DNA of 64,000 nt from Acidaminococcus sp. CAG:917. Its GTDB lineage: Bacteria > Bacillota > Clostridia > Christensenellales > CAG-917. The stretch is taken from positions 134,687-198,686 of the forward strand of contig FR901028.1 of the NCBI GenBank assembly GCA_000437555.1, read 5' to 3'. The notes beneath the pieces were generated by a model. It did not search any database and was not told the DNA's origin. It was given only the letters and a program-made list of their open reading frames with translations. A program made the translations under genes and the position numbers. Within the stretch, counting starts at the first letter, position 1, and every line of letters begins with the position of its first letter. Positions 1-8,900 of the stretch are shown here, piece after piece.

Positions 1-126
1 TTAGGCGACAACCGACTCGTCTCGCACGATAGCCGCGACCCGAAGATTGGTCAGGTTTCGCTCGATGAAGTTTTGGGCACCGTGTTTTTGATTATTACCG
101 AGGATAAAAAACTAAATTGGATTTAA
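1..126 (+). CDS. lepB: Signal peptidase I, C-terminal end (partial)
   Basis: The window opens inside a gene, and only its last 41 codons are visible. The fragment begins LGDNR, followed by S-x-DSR and then a hydrophobic stretch with G-x-V, which is the conserved box E region of type I signal peptidases. The GDN-x-x-x-S-x-DSR signature shapes the active site of this membrane-anchored serine/lysine protease, which removes signal peptides from exported proteins. The catalytic serine and lysine lie upstream, outside the window. A clean intrinsic terminator follows directly, so this is the end of its transcription unit. The family assignment is solid; which paralogue it is cannot be judged from the fragment. 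Confidence 0.85.
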   Translation, partial: LGDNRLVSHDSRDPKIGQVSLDEVLGTVFLIITEDKKLNWI

Positions 127-150
127 CTAAAAGTTAAATCCTTTTTTTTT
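119..150 (+). terminator. Intrinsic terminator after lepB
   Basis: A perfect 9-bp stem (GGATTTAAC / GTTAAATCC) with a 5-nt loop is followed by nine T residues. The 5' arm overlaps the last codons and the stop codon of lepB. Confidence 0.85.
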
Positions 151-578
151 CCGTTCTTTTTATTCGGTTTTATAGCTGTCAGCTTATTTTCGGAAATAAT
201 CGTTTTTATATTTACATTTACTTATTATTTTGGCTTTACTTTTGTTAAACAAAGCTTTCCTTATTTTCTGACTGTATATTCTTGCGTTAGCTTTCTATTC
301 TGTTTTTATTCTTAAGCTTCTTACCCGCTGTCTTTATTTTTTTACCCTCCCTTTCCTTCGCTTTTATTCTATTGCCCTTCCCTTACGCTTTCTTATTTGC
401 CATTTTTTCTTTTAATGCTACGATGCTCACCTTTTTCTTTTTTTCAGTTTCCTTTTTCATTTTCGTCAACAAGCAAGACAATGTCGGAGTATCCTTAAAA
501 AATATTTTTATTTTTTTAAAAAAAGCTTGACTTTTGTTTGACTTGGTTGTATATTGCTAATAGGAATTATTATCAATA
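127..578. other. Pyrimidine-rich spacer with no gene
   Basis: Apart from the lepB terminator at its left end and the perR promoter at its right end, this spacer holds only T/C-rich sequence on the plus strand. No open frame with a ribosome site was seen. The bias matches a lagging-strand spacer of the left replichore. Confidence 0.6.
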
Positions 579-581
579 ATG
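527..581 (+). promoter_or_regulatory. perR-rbr promoter with Fur/PerR-like operator
   Basis: TTGACT (527-532) and TATATT (550-555) are separated by exactly 17 bp. Just downstream, between the -10 element and the start codon, is an AT-rich dyad of the form ATTATTATCAATAAT. It resembles the 7-1-7 operators bound by Fur/PerR proteins. Its position over the transcription start would suit autorepression by the encoded regulator. The promoter is seen in the sequence; the operator is inferred. Confidence 0.65.
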
Positions 582-962
582 AGAAATACGAAACAAAAGG
601 AAATTATATATAAATCGGTCACTACAAGGTGCGACCACCCGACGGCGGAAATGGTATACTCCGAGGTCAAAGGCGTTTTACCTCAGATAAGCCTTGCCAC
701 CGTCTACCGCAATCTTTCGCAGCTTGCCGAGCAAGGCAAGATAAAGAGGATTGCCGTGCCGTCCGCCCCCGACCGTTTCGATAAAACTATAAGCGAACAT
801 TCGCACTTTTTCTGCTCTGAGTGCAATTCCGTTTTTGACCTCGATTTTGAGGAAGTGGATTCCTTCGTCAAATCGACGGCAAAAAATCACGATTGCAGAA
901 TAGACAAAATTGACATATTGTTTGCAGGTAAATGCAAAGAATGTATAAACAAACACAATTAA
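579..962 (+). CDS. perR: Fur-family peroxide-stress regulator, PerR type
   Basis: This 127-residue protein has the Fur-family layout: an N-terminal winged helix (about residues 18-60, with ATVYRNLSQLAEQGKI) and a C-terminal metal-binding dimerisation domain. Two CxxC pairs (C79/C82 and C119/C122) form the structural zinc site. H20, D65/D68, H74, H76 and D87/D89 are placed to form the regulatory metal site of PerR-like repressors. The protein is shorter at the N terminus than Bacillus PerR. It sits 21 bp upstream of a rubrerythrin gene, a typical PerR target in clostridia, so a role in peroxide response is likely. The ribosome site is weak (TAGGA, 13 bp upstream). Fur or Zur specificity cannot be excluded from sequence alone. 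Confidence 0.8.
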   Translation: MRNTKQKEIIYKSVTTRCDHPTAEMVYSEVKGVLPQISLATVYRNLSQLAEQGKIKRIAVPSAPDRFDKTISEHSHFFCSECNSVFDLDFEEVDSFVKSTAKNHDCRIDKIDILFAGKCKECINKHN

Positions 963-983
963 ATTTAAAAGGAGAAAACTAAA

Positions 984-1526
984 ATGGCAAAATTCGTATG
1001 TTCGGTATGCGGTTACGTTTATGAAGGAGACGAGGCTCCGGCAAGCTGCCCTCAGTGCAAAGCCCCCAAAGAAAAATTCGTAAAACAAGAAGGTGAAATG
1101 TCCTGGGCGGCAGAACACGTCGTCGGCGTCGCAAAGGGCGCAAGAGAAGATATAATCAAAGACCTCAAAGCAAACTTTGACGGCGAATGCTGCGAAGTCG
1201 GTATGTATCTCGCCATGGCAAGAGTCGCTCACCGCGAAGGTTATCCCGAAATAGGTCTTTATTGGGAAAAGGCGGCTTTTGAAGAAGCTGAACATGCCGC
1301 TAAATTTGCGGAACTTTTGGGCGAAGTTATCACCGATTCCACAAAGAAAAACCTTGAAATGAGAATCGAGGCGGAAAACGGCGCGACGATGGGCAAAACC
1401 GACCTTGCAAAGAGAGCAAAAGAACTCGGACTTGACGCTATCCACGACACCGTTCACGAGATGGCTCGCGACGAGGCTCGCCACGGAAAAGCTTTCCAGG
1501 GATTATATAACAGATATTTCAAATAA
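984..1526 (+). CDS. rbr: Reverse rubrerythrin
   Basis: This 180-residue protein starts with a rubredoxin-like Fe(Cys)4 knuckle (C6, C9, C22, C25) and continues into a four-helix ferritin-like di-iron domain. E-x-x-H motifs are seen in FEEAEH and RDEARH. The domain order is the reverse of classical rubrerythrin and matches the 'reverse rubrerythrins' of clostridia, which reduce hydrogen peroxide and oxygen in anaerobes. An AAGGAG ribosome site lies 8 bp upstream. The gene follows the PerR-like gene in the same direction and is closed by a strong terminator, giving a two-gene oxidative-stress operon. The electron donor is not encoded nearby. Confidence 0.92.
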   Translation: MAKFVCSVCGYVYEGDEAPASCPQCKAPKEKFVKQEGEMSWAAEHVVGVAKGAREDIIKDLKANFDGECCEVGMYLAMARVAHREGYPEIGLYWEKAAFEEAEHAAKFAELLGEVITDSTKKNLEMRIEAENGATMGKTDLAKRAKELGLDAIHDTVHEMARDEARHGKAFQGLYNRYFK

Positions 1527-1550
1527 CATAATACAAATTTTCCTTCTATG

Positions 1551-1583
1551 AAAAAGAGGAGCCTTTTGGCTCCTCTTTTTTTT
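1551..1583 (+). terminator. Terminator of the perR-rbr operon
   Basis: The stem AAAAAGAGGAGCC pairs with GGCTCCTCTTTTT around a TTTT loop, and more T residues follow. The A-tract on the 5' side could also make it work on the other strand. Confidence 0.9.
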
Positions 1584-1700
1584 AAGGAATTTAATTTAAA
1601 CGATTTAATTTTTATTTTACTTTTAACTTTGGCATAACGTTTTTGACCGCGTTTTTGATTTTAGTTTAAAAGGCTATGATATAACTTTTTTCGGTTGAAT

Positions 1701-3134
1701 TTATTTTTCTTTATTTTCGCCCGACGGCGTATCGGACGTAGCGTCCGACGCGTTGCCCGTTGATGAAAAGCTGTCGAAATTCCTCTCGTAAACGGTAGTA
1801 TGTTCTCCCGTCTTGTTTATAATCATCTCGTTTTCTATTTTATCGGGTGAAAGTATATCCTCGCTGTGGTCCTCGCTGCTGTCCTGTCCCGTCGACAACG
1901 CAATCTCCCCCGAACCGTCAAGAAACTGCGCCTCACTCTTTCTCGTCTTACCGTAAAGCAGTTTTAAAAAGAGCGGTGTAAGTAGCGAGGTTGCGATAAT
2001 GAGTATCAAGACAAACGGCATAATGGCAGGGTCTATCATATTATAGTCTATACCCTTTTGTGCGCACACCAAAACAACTTCCGCCCTGCCCATCATTGCC
2101 ACTCCGATGACAAGAGAATCTTTTGCTTTATACTTACAAATAAGCGCGCCTGTTCCGCAGCCTATGACTTTGCCCAACATACCCGCAATCACATAGCATA
2201 CGCCGAACAGCGCAATCGTCGCCGTTATTCCGCTAAAGTCTGTGTTTATTCCTATATTCGCAAAAAATACGGGGGCAAATATAAGGTAAGAGCTTATATC
2301 CGTTTTTCGGTCGACATATGGAGACTCGCTCAAGCCGGAGAGCATAAGCCCCGCCATAAACGCGCCTGTTATATCGGCCACTCCGAACCACTTTTCTGCG
2401 GCATAAGCATAGAAAAAGCAAACGGCAAACGACCAGATTGCCACTCTGCGGTTATGCGGATAACGGCGTTCGAGTTTTTTGAAAAGCCATCTGAACAAAA
2501 GTCCTATTCCCACGGCGGCGACGAAAAACAGCACGGTATACAAAATCACCATACCCGTGGAAGACCCGCCGTCTCCCTGCGACAAACCGATGACGAGCGA
2601 CAAAAGTATGACGCCTATGATATCGTCGAGAATCGCCGCGGAAACGATTGCCGTTCCCACTTTGGTCTGAAGCTTGCCCAACTCTTTGAGCGTTGCCACA
2701 GTTACCGAAACCGACGTTGCGGTGAGAATAACTCCGTAAAACAAATTTGTATAGATTGTCTCTTCCGACCAATCTGCAAATCCACCGTTGAAACCGCAGG
2801 AGACGACAAAGCCCAAGCCCATAGGGACGATAACTCCGAGCATCGTTATTACGGTAGCCGAAAATCCGGTGGCTTTAACTTGTTTGATGTCCGTGCCGAG
2901 TCCTGCGCTGAACATAATGAGCACTACGCCGATTTTTGCAAGGAAAGAAAGTCCCTCGAGCGTAAAAGAAGTGAATATCTGTTGTCCGGGAATAAGCTTT
3001 ATAAGTCCGAGCAATATGCCCACGATAAGCATTCCGACAACCTGCGGCAAGCCTATCCTTTTGCTTCCGATGCTCAATAATTTGGAAAAAAACAGTATCA
3101 TTGCAAGAGGCAATAAAATCGTAAAGTATTCCAT
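1701..3134 (-). CDS. CPA2-family cation/proton antiporter
   Basis: This 477-residue protein is almost entirely hydrophobic, with about 12 membrane helices, and belongs to the KefB/NapA-like CPA2 family. The conserved pair of acidic residues of the transport core is in AILDDIIG (D170/D171). The family's discontinuous-helix GR-x-E motif appears late, in GRAEVVLVCA. Unlike KefB/KefC there is no TrkA-N nucleotide-binding domain. Instead a hydrophilic, acidic and serine-rich tail of about 65 residues ends the protein. It probably exchanges Na+ or K+ for protons at the cytoplasmic membrane. The AAGGAGG ribosome site fixes the start. The gene stands alone, and its ion specificity cannot be read from the sequence. 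Confidence 0.85.
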   Translation of the reverse strand: MEYFTILLPLAMILFFSKLLSIGSKRIGLPQVVGMLIVGILLGLIKLIPGQQIFTSFTLEGLSFLAKIGVVLIMFSAGLGTDIKQVKATGFSATVITMLGVIVPMGLGFVVSCGFNGGFADWSEETIYTNLFYGVILTATSVSVTVATLKELGKLQTKVGTAIVSAAILDDIIGVILLSLVIGLSQGDGGSSTGMVILYTVLFFVAAVGIGLLFRWLFKKLERRYPHNRRVAIWSFAVCFFYAYAAEKWFGVADITGAFMAGLMLSGLSESPYVDRKTDISSYLIFAPVFFANIGINTDFSGITATIALFGVCYVIAGMLGKVIGCGTGALICKYKAKDSLVIGVAMMGRAEVVLVCAQKGIDYNMIDPAIMPFVLILIIATSLLTPLFLKLLYGKTRKSEAQFLDGSGEIALSTGQDSSEDHSEDILSPDKIENEMIINKTGEHTTVYERNFDSFSSTGNASDATSDTPSGENKEK

Positions 3135-3438
3135 ATCGTCTGTCCTCCTTGATTATCTCGCAATTTGCAATAGTTATAGCACACTATTAAATGCCTGTCA
3201 AATTAATATTTAAACAAAAATTTATTTTTTTCGTGTAAAATTTTACCTGAATTTAAAATAATAACACGCTTTCAGATTTGATTTTGACAGTTTTGCCGTC
3301 TTTTTTTCTTTAATATATTTACGCTAAGTGTATAAATTTTGCGATAAACAGCCACAAATATCAGGAAAATAAAAAAAGGCAATAAATATATAAAACGGTT
3401 GCAAAAAAAACAGTTATGCTATATAATGCTTTTTGCGG
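3135..3438. other. Spacer between antiporter and tRNA-Gln
   Basis: This spacer holds the antiporter ribosome site at its left edge and the tRNA promoter at its right end. No other gene or clear hairpin was seen. Confidence 0.5.
3399..3427 (+). promoter_or_regulatory. Promoter of tRNA-Gln
   Basis: TTGCAA (3399-3404), a 17-bp spacer and TATAAT (3422-3427) place the transcription start about 5 nt before the mature tRNA. Confidence 0.8.
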
Positions 3439-3512
3439 TGGAGTATGGTGTAGTGGTAGCACGAAGGCCTCTGACTCCTTCGGTGTAGGTTCGATTCCTA
3501 CTACTCCTGCCA
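3439..3512 (+). tRNA. tRNA-Gln (anticodon CTG)
   Basis: A 74-nt cloverleaf can be folded, with the 3' CCA encoded. The D-stem is GTGT/GCAC, the T-arm is GTAGG-TTCGATT-CCTAC, and the anticodon loop is CTCTGAC, which is typical of tRNA-Gln and reads CAG. Position 1 is U facing U72, and one anticodon-stem pair (C31/U39) is mismatched. A weak first pair is normal for tRNA-Gln. A strong promoter and a terminator flank it, so it is a single-gene unit. A companion TTG-anticodon tRNA is not in this window. Confidence 0.88.
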
Positions 3513-3522
3513 GATAAAAATT

Positions 3523-3549
3523 AAAGCCTTGCTAAGCAAGGCTTTTTAT
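3523..3549 (+). terminator. Terminator after tRNA-Gln
   Basis: AAAGCCTTGC pairs with GCAAGGCTTT around a TAA loop, and T residues follow. Confidence 0.85.
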
Positions 3550-3716
3550 TTTGTTTATATTTTTTAAATTTTTTCGATTTTAAACGCACACAGTTACAAT
3601 AATTTAGCTTTTTAATTCTGTCGATTTCTATCACTACGGTTTGCCGCTGTTTGGGATATTTGACGTTTTCAGTCTATCTTTTACGGTATTGCTTTTACCT
3701 TCTTCGAAATATTGTC

Positions 3717-5492
3717 TTAAATTTTTGCAAACTGACTGTTGTAAAGCGCGGCATAAAAACCGCCCTCGGCAATGAGTGAATCGTGCGTGCCCTGCTCGAT
3801 AATCGTTCCGTTTTTCATAACGAGGATTTTATCCGCCGATTTTATCGTGGAAAGGCGGTGTGCGACTATAAAGCTTGTTTTATCTTTGGTTAGTTTTTGG
3901 AATGCGCTCTGTATCTGCATTTCCGTCCTCGTATCGATGGACGACGTTGCCTCGTCCAGAATGAGCATGGGAGGAAGAGCCAGCATAACTCTCGTTATGC
4001 AAAGGAGTTGTTTTTGTCCCTGAGAAAGGCTTAGTCCGTCCTCGCCGATTACCGTGTCATAGCCTTTTGGCATCTGCATAATAAAATTGTGGGAGTGTGC
4101 CGCTTTTGCCGCCTCTATAATCTCCTCGTCGGTGGCGTCGTGTTTTCCCATCGATATGTTTTCCTTTACCGTGCCGTGCTTTAGCCAGGTTTCCTGCAAA
4201 ACCATTCCGTATTTTCTTCTGAGACTGTGACGCTTTAAAGTATTTACGTTCACTCCGTCCACCTCAACCGCTCCGCCTTTAACGTCATAAAAACGCATCA
4301 GAAGATTTATAAGCGTTGTTTTGCCGCAGCCGGTGGGACCGACAATAGCCACCCTCTGTCCTGCCTTAACCGAAACGCTCAGGTTTTCGATGAGAGGCTT
4401 TGACTCCACGTAGGAAAAATCAACGTTTTTCAATTCGACGTTGCCGTCGACGCCGTCGATATCTTCCGTGCCGTCTTCTTCGGATTTTTCCTCAATGAGT
4501 TCAAATACTCTCGAAGCGCACGCCAGCGCATTTTGAAATTCCGTCACCACTTCGGATATCTCGTTAAAGGGCTTGGTATATTGATTTGTATATGCCAAAA
4601 GTGTGACAAGCTGTCCGACCGTCAGCGCGACTATCGCACCGTCCGCCGATATACAGGCAAACGCTCCGACAAGAGCGACTATGGCGTAAATGACCGAATT
4701 GACAAATCGGGTTGTCGGATTTGTGAGCGACGAGAAAAAGACCGCTCTTAAAGAATGTTTGTAAAGTAAATCGTTTGTCTTTTTGAAATCGTCGAGAGCC
4801 TCGTCCTCGTGAGAAAAGGCTTTGACTACCTTTTCGTTGGAAATCATCTCCTCGACAAACGCCGTTTGGTCCGCCCTCGATTTCGACTGAAGATGAAACA
4901 TCTTGTAAGAGTTTTTGGCGATAAATTTTGCTATAAAAAGCGACAGCGGAGTCAAAAGCGCAACCGCAAGACCGATTATCCAGTTTATGGAAATCATCAG
5001 AACGAAAGTGGCGACAATGGTAACCACTCCCGTGAACAGCTGTGTAAAGCCTAAAAGTAATCCGTCGGCGAACTGTTCGACGTCCGTTATGACCTTATTT
5101 ACCGTTTCTCCGTGTGCGTGAGAATCGATAAAACCGAGCGGCAGAGTCGTGATTTTTCTGATTGCCCGCGCCCTTATATCCTGCGTGACGGAATACGTTA
5201 CCTTGTTGTTTATGACGTTCATACACCACTGCAAGATACTGACGCCTGCCACCGCCGCCGCAACGATGATTATTATCTTCTTGATTAAATCGAAATTTAC
5301 GTCGCCCTTGCCCGCTATTCCGTTTATGGCGTCGCCGACGAGCACGGGTATCAAAAGCGTGAGCCCGACGACTCCGAGCGCAAGCAGCGTCGAGAGTGCG
5401 ACAAGCCATTTATACTTGCCTACATAAAGCAATACCTTTTTCAAAGTGGAGGCTTTGGCGTTTTTCTTTTTATTTTTTTTATCCTTTCCCAT
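3717..5492 (-). CDS. ABC exporter half-transporter, catalytically complete subunit
   Basis: This 591-residue protein has a basic N-terminal tail, a six-helix exporter transmembrane domain (about residues 17-330) and a nucleotide-binding domain. Walker A is GPTGCGKT (385-392). The signature is LSQGQ (489-493) instead of LSGGQ. Walker B ends in D513 with the catalytic E514 intact, and the switch histidine is H545. The gene follows its partner without a gap, so the two products very probably form a heterodimer like BmrC/BmrD or TM287/288. The altered signature here and the altered Walker B in the partner fall on the same composite ATP site, leaving one active and one degenerate site. Substrates are unknown; drug or lipid export is usual for the family. 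Confidence 0.9.
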   Translation of the reverse strand: MGKDKKNKKKNAKASTLKKVLLYVGKYKWLVALSTLLALGVVGLTLLIPVLVGDAINGIAGKGDVNFDLIKKIIIIVAAAVAGVSILQWCMNVINNKVTYSVTQDIRARAIRKITTLPLGFIDSHAHGETVNKVITDVEQFADGLLLGFTQLFTGVVTIVATFVLMISINWIIGLAVALLTPLSLFIAKFIAKNSYKMFHLQSKSRADQTAFVEEMISNEKVVKAFSHEDEALDDFKKTNDLLYKHSLRAVFFSSLTNPTTRFVNSVIYAIVALVGAFACISADGAIVALTVGQLVTLLAYTNQYTKPFNEISEVVTEFQNALACASRVFELIEEKSEEDGTEDIDGVDGNVELKNVDFSYVESKPLIENLSVSVKAGQRVAIVGPTGCGKTTLINLLMRFYDVKGGAVEVDGVNVNTLKRHSLRRKYGMVLQETWLKHGTVKENISMGKHDATDEEIIEAAKAAHSHNFIMQMPKGYDTVIGEDGLSLSQGQKQLLCITRVMLALPPMLILDEATSSIDTRTEMQIQSAFQKLTKDKTSFIVAHRLSTIKSADKILVMKNGTIIEQGTHDSLIAEGGFYAALYNSQFAKI

Positions 5493-7187
5493 TTAAGCCC
5501 CCGTTTGCGAGTTATAAATCTGTCTGTAAACCTCGCACGTTTCTAAAAGTTTTTCGTGTTTTCCTATTCCCACCACTTTACCCGCGTCAAGCACTATGAT
5601 TTTGTCGGCATACATTATCGACGACGTCCTTTGAGATACAATAAAGGTGGTAAGCCCCTTTAACTCTTTTAGTGCGCTCCTCAGTTTATAATCCGTTCTG
5701 TAATCGAGAGCGGAAGCGGAATCGTCGAGTATTAAAATTTTAGGATTTAAAACAAGCGCTCTGGCTATGGTAAGACGCTGTTTTTGACCGCCCGAGAGAT
5801 TTTGTCCGTTTTGCTCTACCATAAAATCGAGACCGCCCTTGAGTTTTACAATCTCGTCCGCCTGAGCTACCTTGAGCGCTTTTTCTATTTCCTCGTCGCT
5901 CGCCTTTTTTCCGAAACACATATTGTCCCTTATAGTGCCTTTAAAGAGAACCGCTTTTTGAGGGACGACTCCGATACTTAGACGGAGCTGTTCAAAATCT
6001 ATATCGTTTACGTTTTCGCCGCCAATTAACACCTCGCCTTTTGTAGCCTCGTAAAATCTGGGAAGCAGATTGACAAGGCTTGTCTTGCCGGAGCCCGTTC
6101 CGCCTATGACGCCTATCGTCTCACCGCTCTTTGCCTTGAAGTTTACGCCCGTGACGGCATAATCGCCGCCGTTTGAATAACGCAGCGATACATCTTTAAA
6201 CTCTATATCGAAATTTTCGGGGAAGTCTTTTTCGCCCTTTCTTTCGTCGGGAACAACGTCGAATACCGCCTGTATTCTGTGTGCCGACGCCACCGCCTTA
6301 TTAAGACTGACAATTAAGTTTGCGCATTTGATAAGCTCGATTAAAATTTGCGACATATAATTGTATAGCGCAACCACTTCACCCTGCGAGAGAACGCCGT
6401 CGTAAACCTTTATTCCGCCCACGTATATGATGCATATTATCGCCACGTTGATGACGGCGAACGTGAGCGGATTTAAAAGTGCGGAAATTCTGCCCACCCT
6501 CTTTTGCATATTCGTCAATTTTTCGTTTTTGACGTCGAATGACTCTATCTCTTTTTCCTCAAGGCAAAACGCTCTGAGCACTCTTGCGCCCGTCAGATTT
6601 TCCCGTGTGGAAAGCAAAACGTCGTCAACGTTTTTTTGCACCTTTTTATACATGGGAACGGAAAAGAACATTATCAAAAATATGACAAGCGACAATACGG
6701 GAACGGCGGCAAGGAAAATGTATCCCGATTGAACGTCAATCAAAAACGCCGCTATCATTGCGCCGAACACCACGAACGGCGAACGGAGCAAAAGCCTTAG
6801 CGTCAGGTTGATACCCGTTTGCACCTGATTGGAATCGCTCGTCATTCTCGTTATAAGCGTTGCCGTGCCTATTGTGTCAAGCTGAGAATAGGAAAACTTG
6901 CCTATATGTTTGAACATTTCATAGCGCATACCCTTTGAAAATCCCACAGCCGCTTTAGCCGCGAAATATTGACCTGAAAGCGAGAATACAAGCCCCAATA
7001 TACCGAAACCTACTATGATGAGACAGGCGTAAACGACGTACATTCTGTCGCCCGACGGAATACCGACGTCGATAATTTTTGCCACGACCAAAGGAACGAT
7101 AAGCTCCATTATCGCCTCAAGCATTTTAAGTATCGGGCTTGCCGCCGCCTGCGCCCTATAGCCTTTAATAAATGAAGAAAGTTTCAC
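5493..7187 (-). CDS. ABC exporter half-transporter, degenerate-site subunit
   Basis: This 564-residue exporter half-transporter has a transmembrane domain (about residues 15-310) followed by a nucleotide-binding domain. Walker A is GGTGSGKT (362-369) and the signature is a canonical LSGGQ (464-468). The residue after the Walker B aspartate is D489 rather than the catalytic glutamate. The switch position reads SQR, with Q519 in place of histidine. Both changes mark the non-hydrolysing site of heterodimeric exporters. The start is GTG with no clear Shine-Dalgarno sequence. It is the first gene of a two-gene operon with the complete subunit, whose start codon abuts its stop. Confidence 0.9.
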   Translation of the reverse strand: MKLSSFIKGYRAQAAASPILKMLEAIMELIVPLVVAKIIDVGIPSGDRMYVVYACLIIVGFGILGLVFSLSGQYFAAKAAVGFSKGMRYEMFKHIGKFSYSQLDTIGTATLITRMTSDSNQVQTGINLTLRLLLRSPFVVFGAMIAAFLIDVQSGYIFLAAVPVLSLVIFLIMFFSVPMYKKVQKNVDDVLLSTRENLTGARVLRAFCLEEKEIESFDVKNEKLTNMQKRVGRISALLNPLTFAVINVAIICIIYVGGIKVYDGVLSQGEVVALYNYMSQILIELIKCANLIVSLNKAVASAHRIQAVFDVVPDERKGEKDFPENFDIEFKDVSLRYSNGGDYAVTGVNFKAKSGETIGVIGGTGSGKTSLVNLLPRFYEATKGEVLIGGENVNDIDFEQLRLSIGVVPQKAVLFKGTIRDNMCFGKKASDEEIEKALKVAQADEIVKLKGGLDFMVEQNGQNLSGGQKQRLTIARALVLNPKILILDDSASALDYRTDYKLRSALKELKGLTTFIVSQRTSSIMYADKIIVLDAGKVVGIGKHEKLLETCEVYRQIYNSQTGA

Positions 7188-7555
7188 GTTGCACCGAGTT
7201 TGTTTGATTTTTTATATCATAACCTTAATTTGTAAAAAAGTAAATTTAAAACGGACATTTTTAAAAAGCGTTTTTGTCTCGTTTTTTAAATATAATATAT
7301 CCGTCAAAAGAATTATTCCCATTTGTAAAAAAAGTTAGCGTGTTTATAGCGATTTTAAACTTTGATGCACGGAATATATTGCTTAATACCAAAAAGTGCT
7401 TTGTTTTTCGGCAAATTCATTCGTATTTTTTATATAAGGAGTTTTAACAGGCATTTGACGCTCCTTTTATTTAATTTTCCCTTTAATTTATAAAACTTTT
7501 TTGAAATTTTGTGATATAATCTTTTGCGGAATAAAATTGATTTCGGGAGATAAAA
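7188..7555. other. Divergent spacer between the ABC operon and the acyltransferase gene
   Basis: This AT-rich spacer must hold the promoters of two divergent units. On the right an extended -10 element is clear. On the left only AT-rich -10-like sequence about 30 nt before the GTG start could be seen. Confidence 0.5.
7512..7520 (+). promoter_or_regulatory. Extended -10 promoter for the acyltransferase pair
   Basis: TGATATAAT matches the extended -10 consensus TGnTATAAT. No good -35 is present at the right distance, as is common for extended -10 promoters. It leaves a leader of about 29 nt with a GGGAG ribosome site. Confidence 0.6.
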
Positions 7556-8284
7556 ATGAATACATCCAATATGCTTGAAACTTTCGCCCGTCTCTGCGAC
7601 GAGGGAATGAACGCAAAAAACACAGTTAAAGTTTTTAAAATGATAGGCATTGACGGCTATGACGAAAAGGCGATTGAATCTTTTGTCCTGTGGTCGGACT
7701 GCCTGCCCGTCTCGGACGATATGCCCTATACCCCCGAGCAGAGAAATTTGCATATCCTTTGGGAGAGCATAGACAGAGTTCCGCTTGGCATAAACGTGGC
7801 GTTTGCCATACCTTTCAGACAGATTATCGCAAAACACCTTTTCAAAAAATGCGGCGACGGATTTATCGCAAACGAGGGCTGCCGTTTCAACTACGGACAC
7901 AATATCGAAGTGGGCAAAAACGTGGCGTGGAATCATTGCTGCTATTTCGATTCTAAAGGTTCGATTAAGTTTGAGGACTACTCTATGATAACGGAATATA
8001 CCAAAATATTTACCCATTCTCATTCGGAATCCGACCACATCGTCCGCTCGTATGCTCCCGTCGTTATCGGAGAGCACGCCAAGGTTTATACAAACTGCAC
8101 CGTTTTGCCCGGCGTCACTATCGGAAAAGGCGCAATAGTTGCCACCGGAAGCGTGGTGACAAAGAGCGTCGACGACTTCACGCTGGTGGCGGGAATTCCC
8201 GCAAAACCCGTCAGACAGAGAAAAACGGACGGCAACGAGTTTTTTAACCACTACACGCTCAAAAACAATATGTTTCAAGTTTAG
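7556..8284 (+). CDS. Left-handed beta-helix (hexapeptide) acyltransferase
   Basis: This 242-residue protein has an alpha-helical first half of about 95 residues. A run of hexapeptide repeats follows (from about residue 105, for example IEVGKN, VVIGEH, VTIGKG, AIVATGSVVTKSV) and ends with the VAGIPAKPVR closing motif. That is the fold of maltose/galactoside O-acetyltransferase and related enzymes, which transfer acetyl groups from acetyl-CoA. HSHSESDH lies in the catalytic loop region where these enzymes carry their histidine. The extended N-terminal half is not the usual short maltose-acetyltransferase cap, so the acceptor is unknown. A GGGAG ribosome site is present. It is 2 bp upstream of a GNAT gene and surely co-transcribed with it. 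Confidence 0.8.
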   Translation: MNTSNMLETFARLCDEGMNAKNTVKVFKMIGIDGYDEKAIESFVLWSDCLPVSDDMPYTPEQRNLHILWESIDRVPLGINVAFAIPFRQIIAKHLFKKCGDGFIANEGCRFNYGHNIEVGKNVAWNHCCYFDSKGSIKFEDYSMITEYTKIFTHSHSESDHIVRSYAPVVIGEHAKVYTNCTVLPGVTIGKGAIVATGSVVTKSVDDFTLVAGIPAKPVRQRKTDGNEFFNHYTLKNNMFQV

Positions 8285-8286
8285 GT

Positions 8287-8778
8287 ATGTTGCTTCACTC
8301 TCTCAGATTTGAAAAACTTTCGCCGCACCACCGTGCCGAGGTCATAGACATATACAATTACTACGTTTTGAACGATACTTCGGCGTTTAACGCTTCGGTG
8401 CTGTCGGACGGCGATTACGACTTGTTTATGCAAAGAAGCAAGACGGCGTATGCCATACTCTTAAACGACAAGACCATAGGCTTTTGCACGTTGGGAAACT
8501 TTTTGGGATTTTCCGCATTCGACAAAACTGCCACGCTTTCGCTGTATATCGACCCCGTTTATACCGCAAAGGGTTACGGCTCGATAGCTTTGGACAAACT
8601 TGAATGCGACGCAAGACGGCTTGGGATAACGTCACTTGTTTCCATAGTGTCATCCGAAAACGATGCGAGCATAAACTTTCATTTAAAAAACGGCTTTGAC
8701 GAAAGAGGCTATCTTGACGGCGTGGGCGAAAAATTCGGACAGATTTTCGGACTTGTTTATATGCAAAAAATGCTTTAG
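8287..8778 (+). CDS. GNAT-family N-acetyltransferase
   Basis: This 163-residue single-domain GNAT protein has a central beta4 strand (ATLSLYIDP) and then the acetyl-CoA pyrophosphate loop, seen as YTAKGYGSIALDKL (a Q/R-x-x-G-x-G/A variant with K-G-Y-G). The C-terminal half matches the phosphinothricin/antibiotic acetyltransferase branch (SENDASINFHLKNGFDERGYL). It acetylates an amine on an unknown small molecule or protein. The start codon lies 2 bp after the upstream stop, so translation is probably coupled. Confidence 0.82.
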   Translation: MLLHSLRFEKLSPHHRAEVIDIYNYYVLNDTSAFNASVLSDGDYDLFMQRSKTAYAILLNDKTIGFCTLGNFLGFSAFDKTATLSLYIDPVYTAKGYGSIALDKLECDARRLGITSLVSIVSSENDASINFHLKNGFDERGYLDGVGEKFGQIFGLVYMQKML

Positions 8779-8900
8779 GTCAAAATCAAATTCCGCTAAA
8801 AATATTTAAATTATTAAAAGAGCAAAAATTATTCTCAATTATCCTTTTGTATATCTATAAACCTCATATTCGAAACGGAAAAGACAATTTAACCGCATAA

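Noticed and set aside
678..1484. Open frame (268 codons) opposite the perR and rubrerythrin genes
   Set aside because: It spans two well-supported genes on the other strand and has no ribosome site or family resemblance.
2058..3080. Long open frame (340 codons) opposite the antiporter gene
   Set aside because: The antiporter on the other strand has clear family motifs, membrane helices and a ribosome site. The opposite frame is Cys/His/Arg-rich nonsense, a shadow of codon bias.
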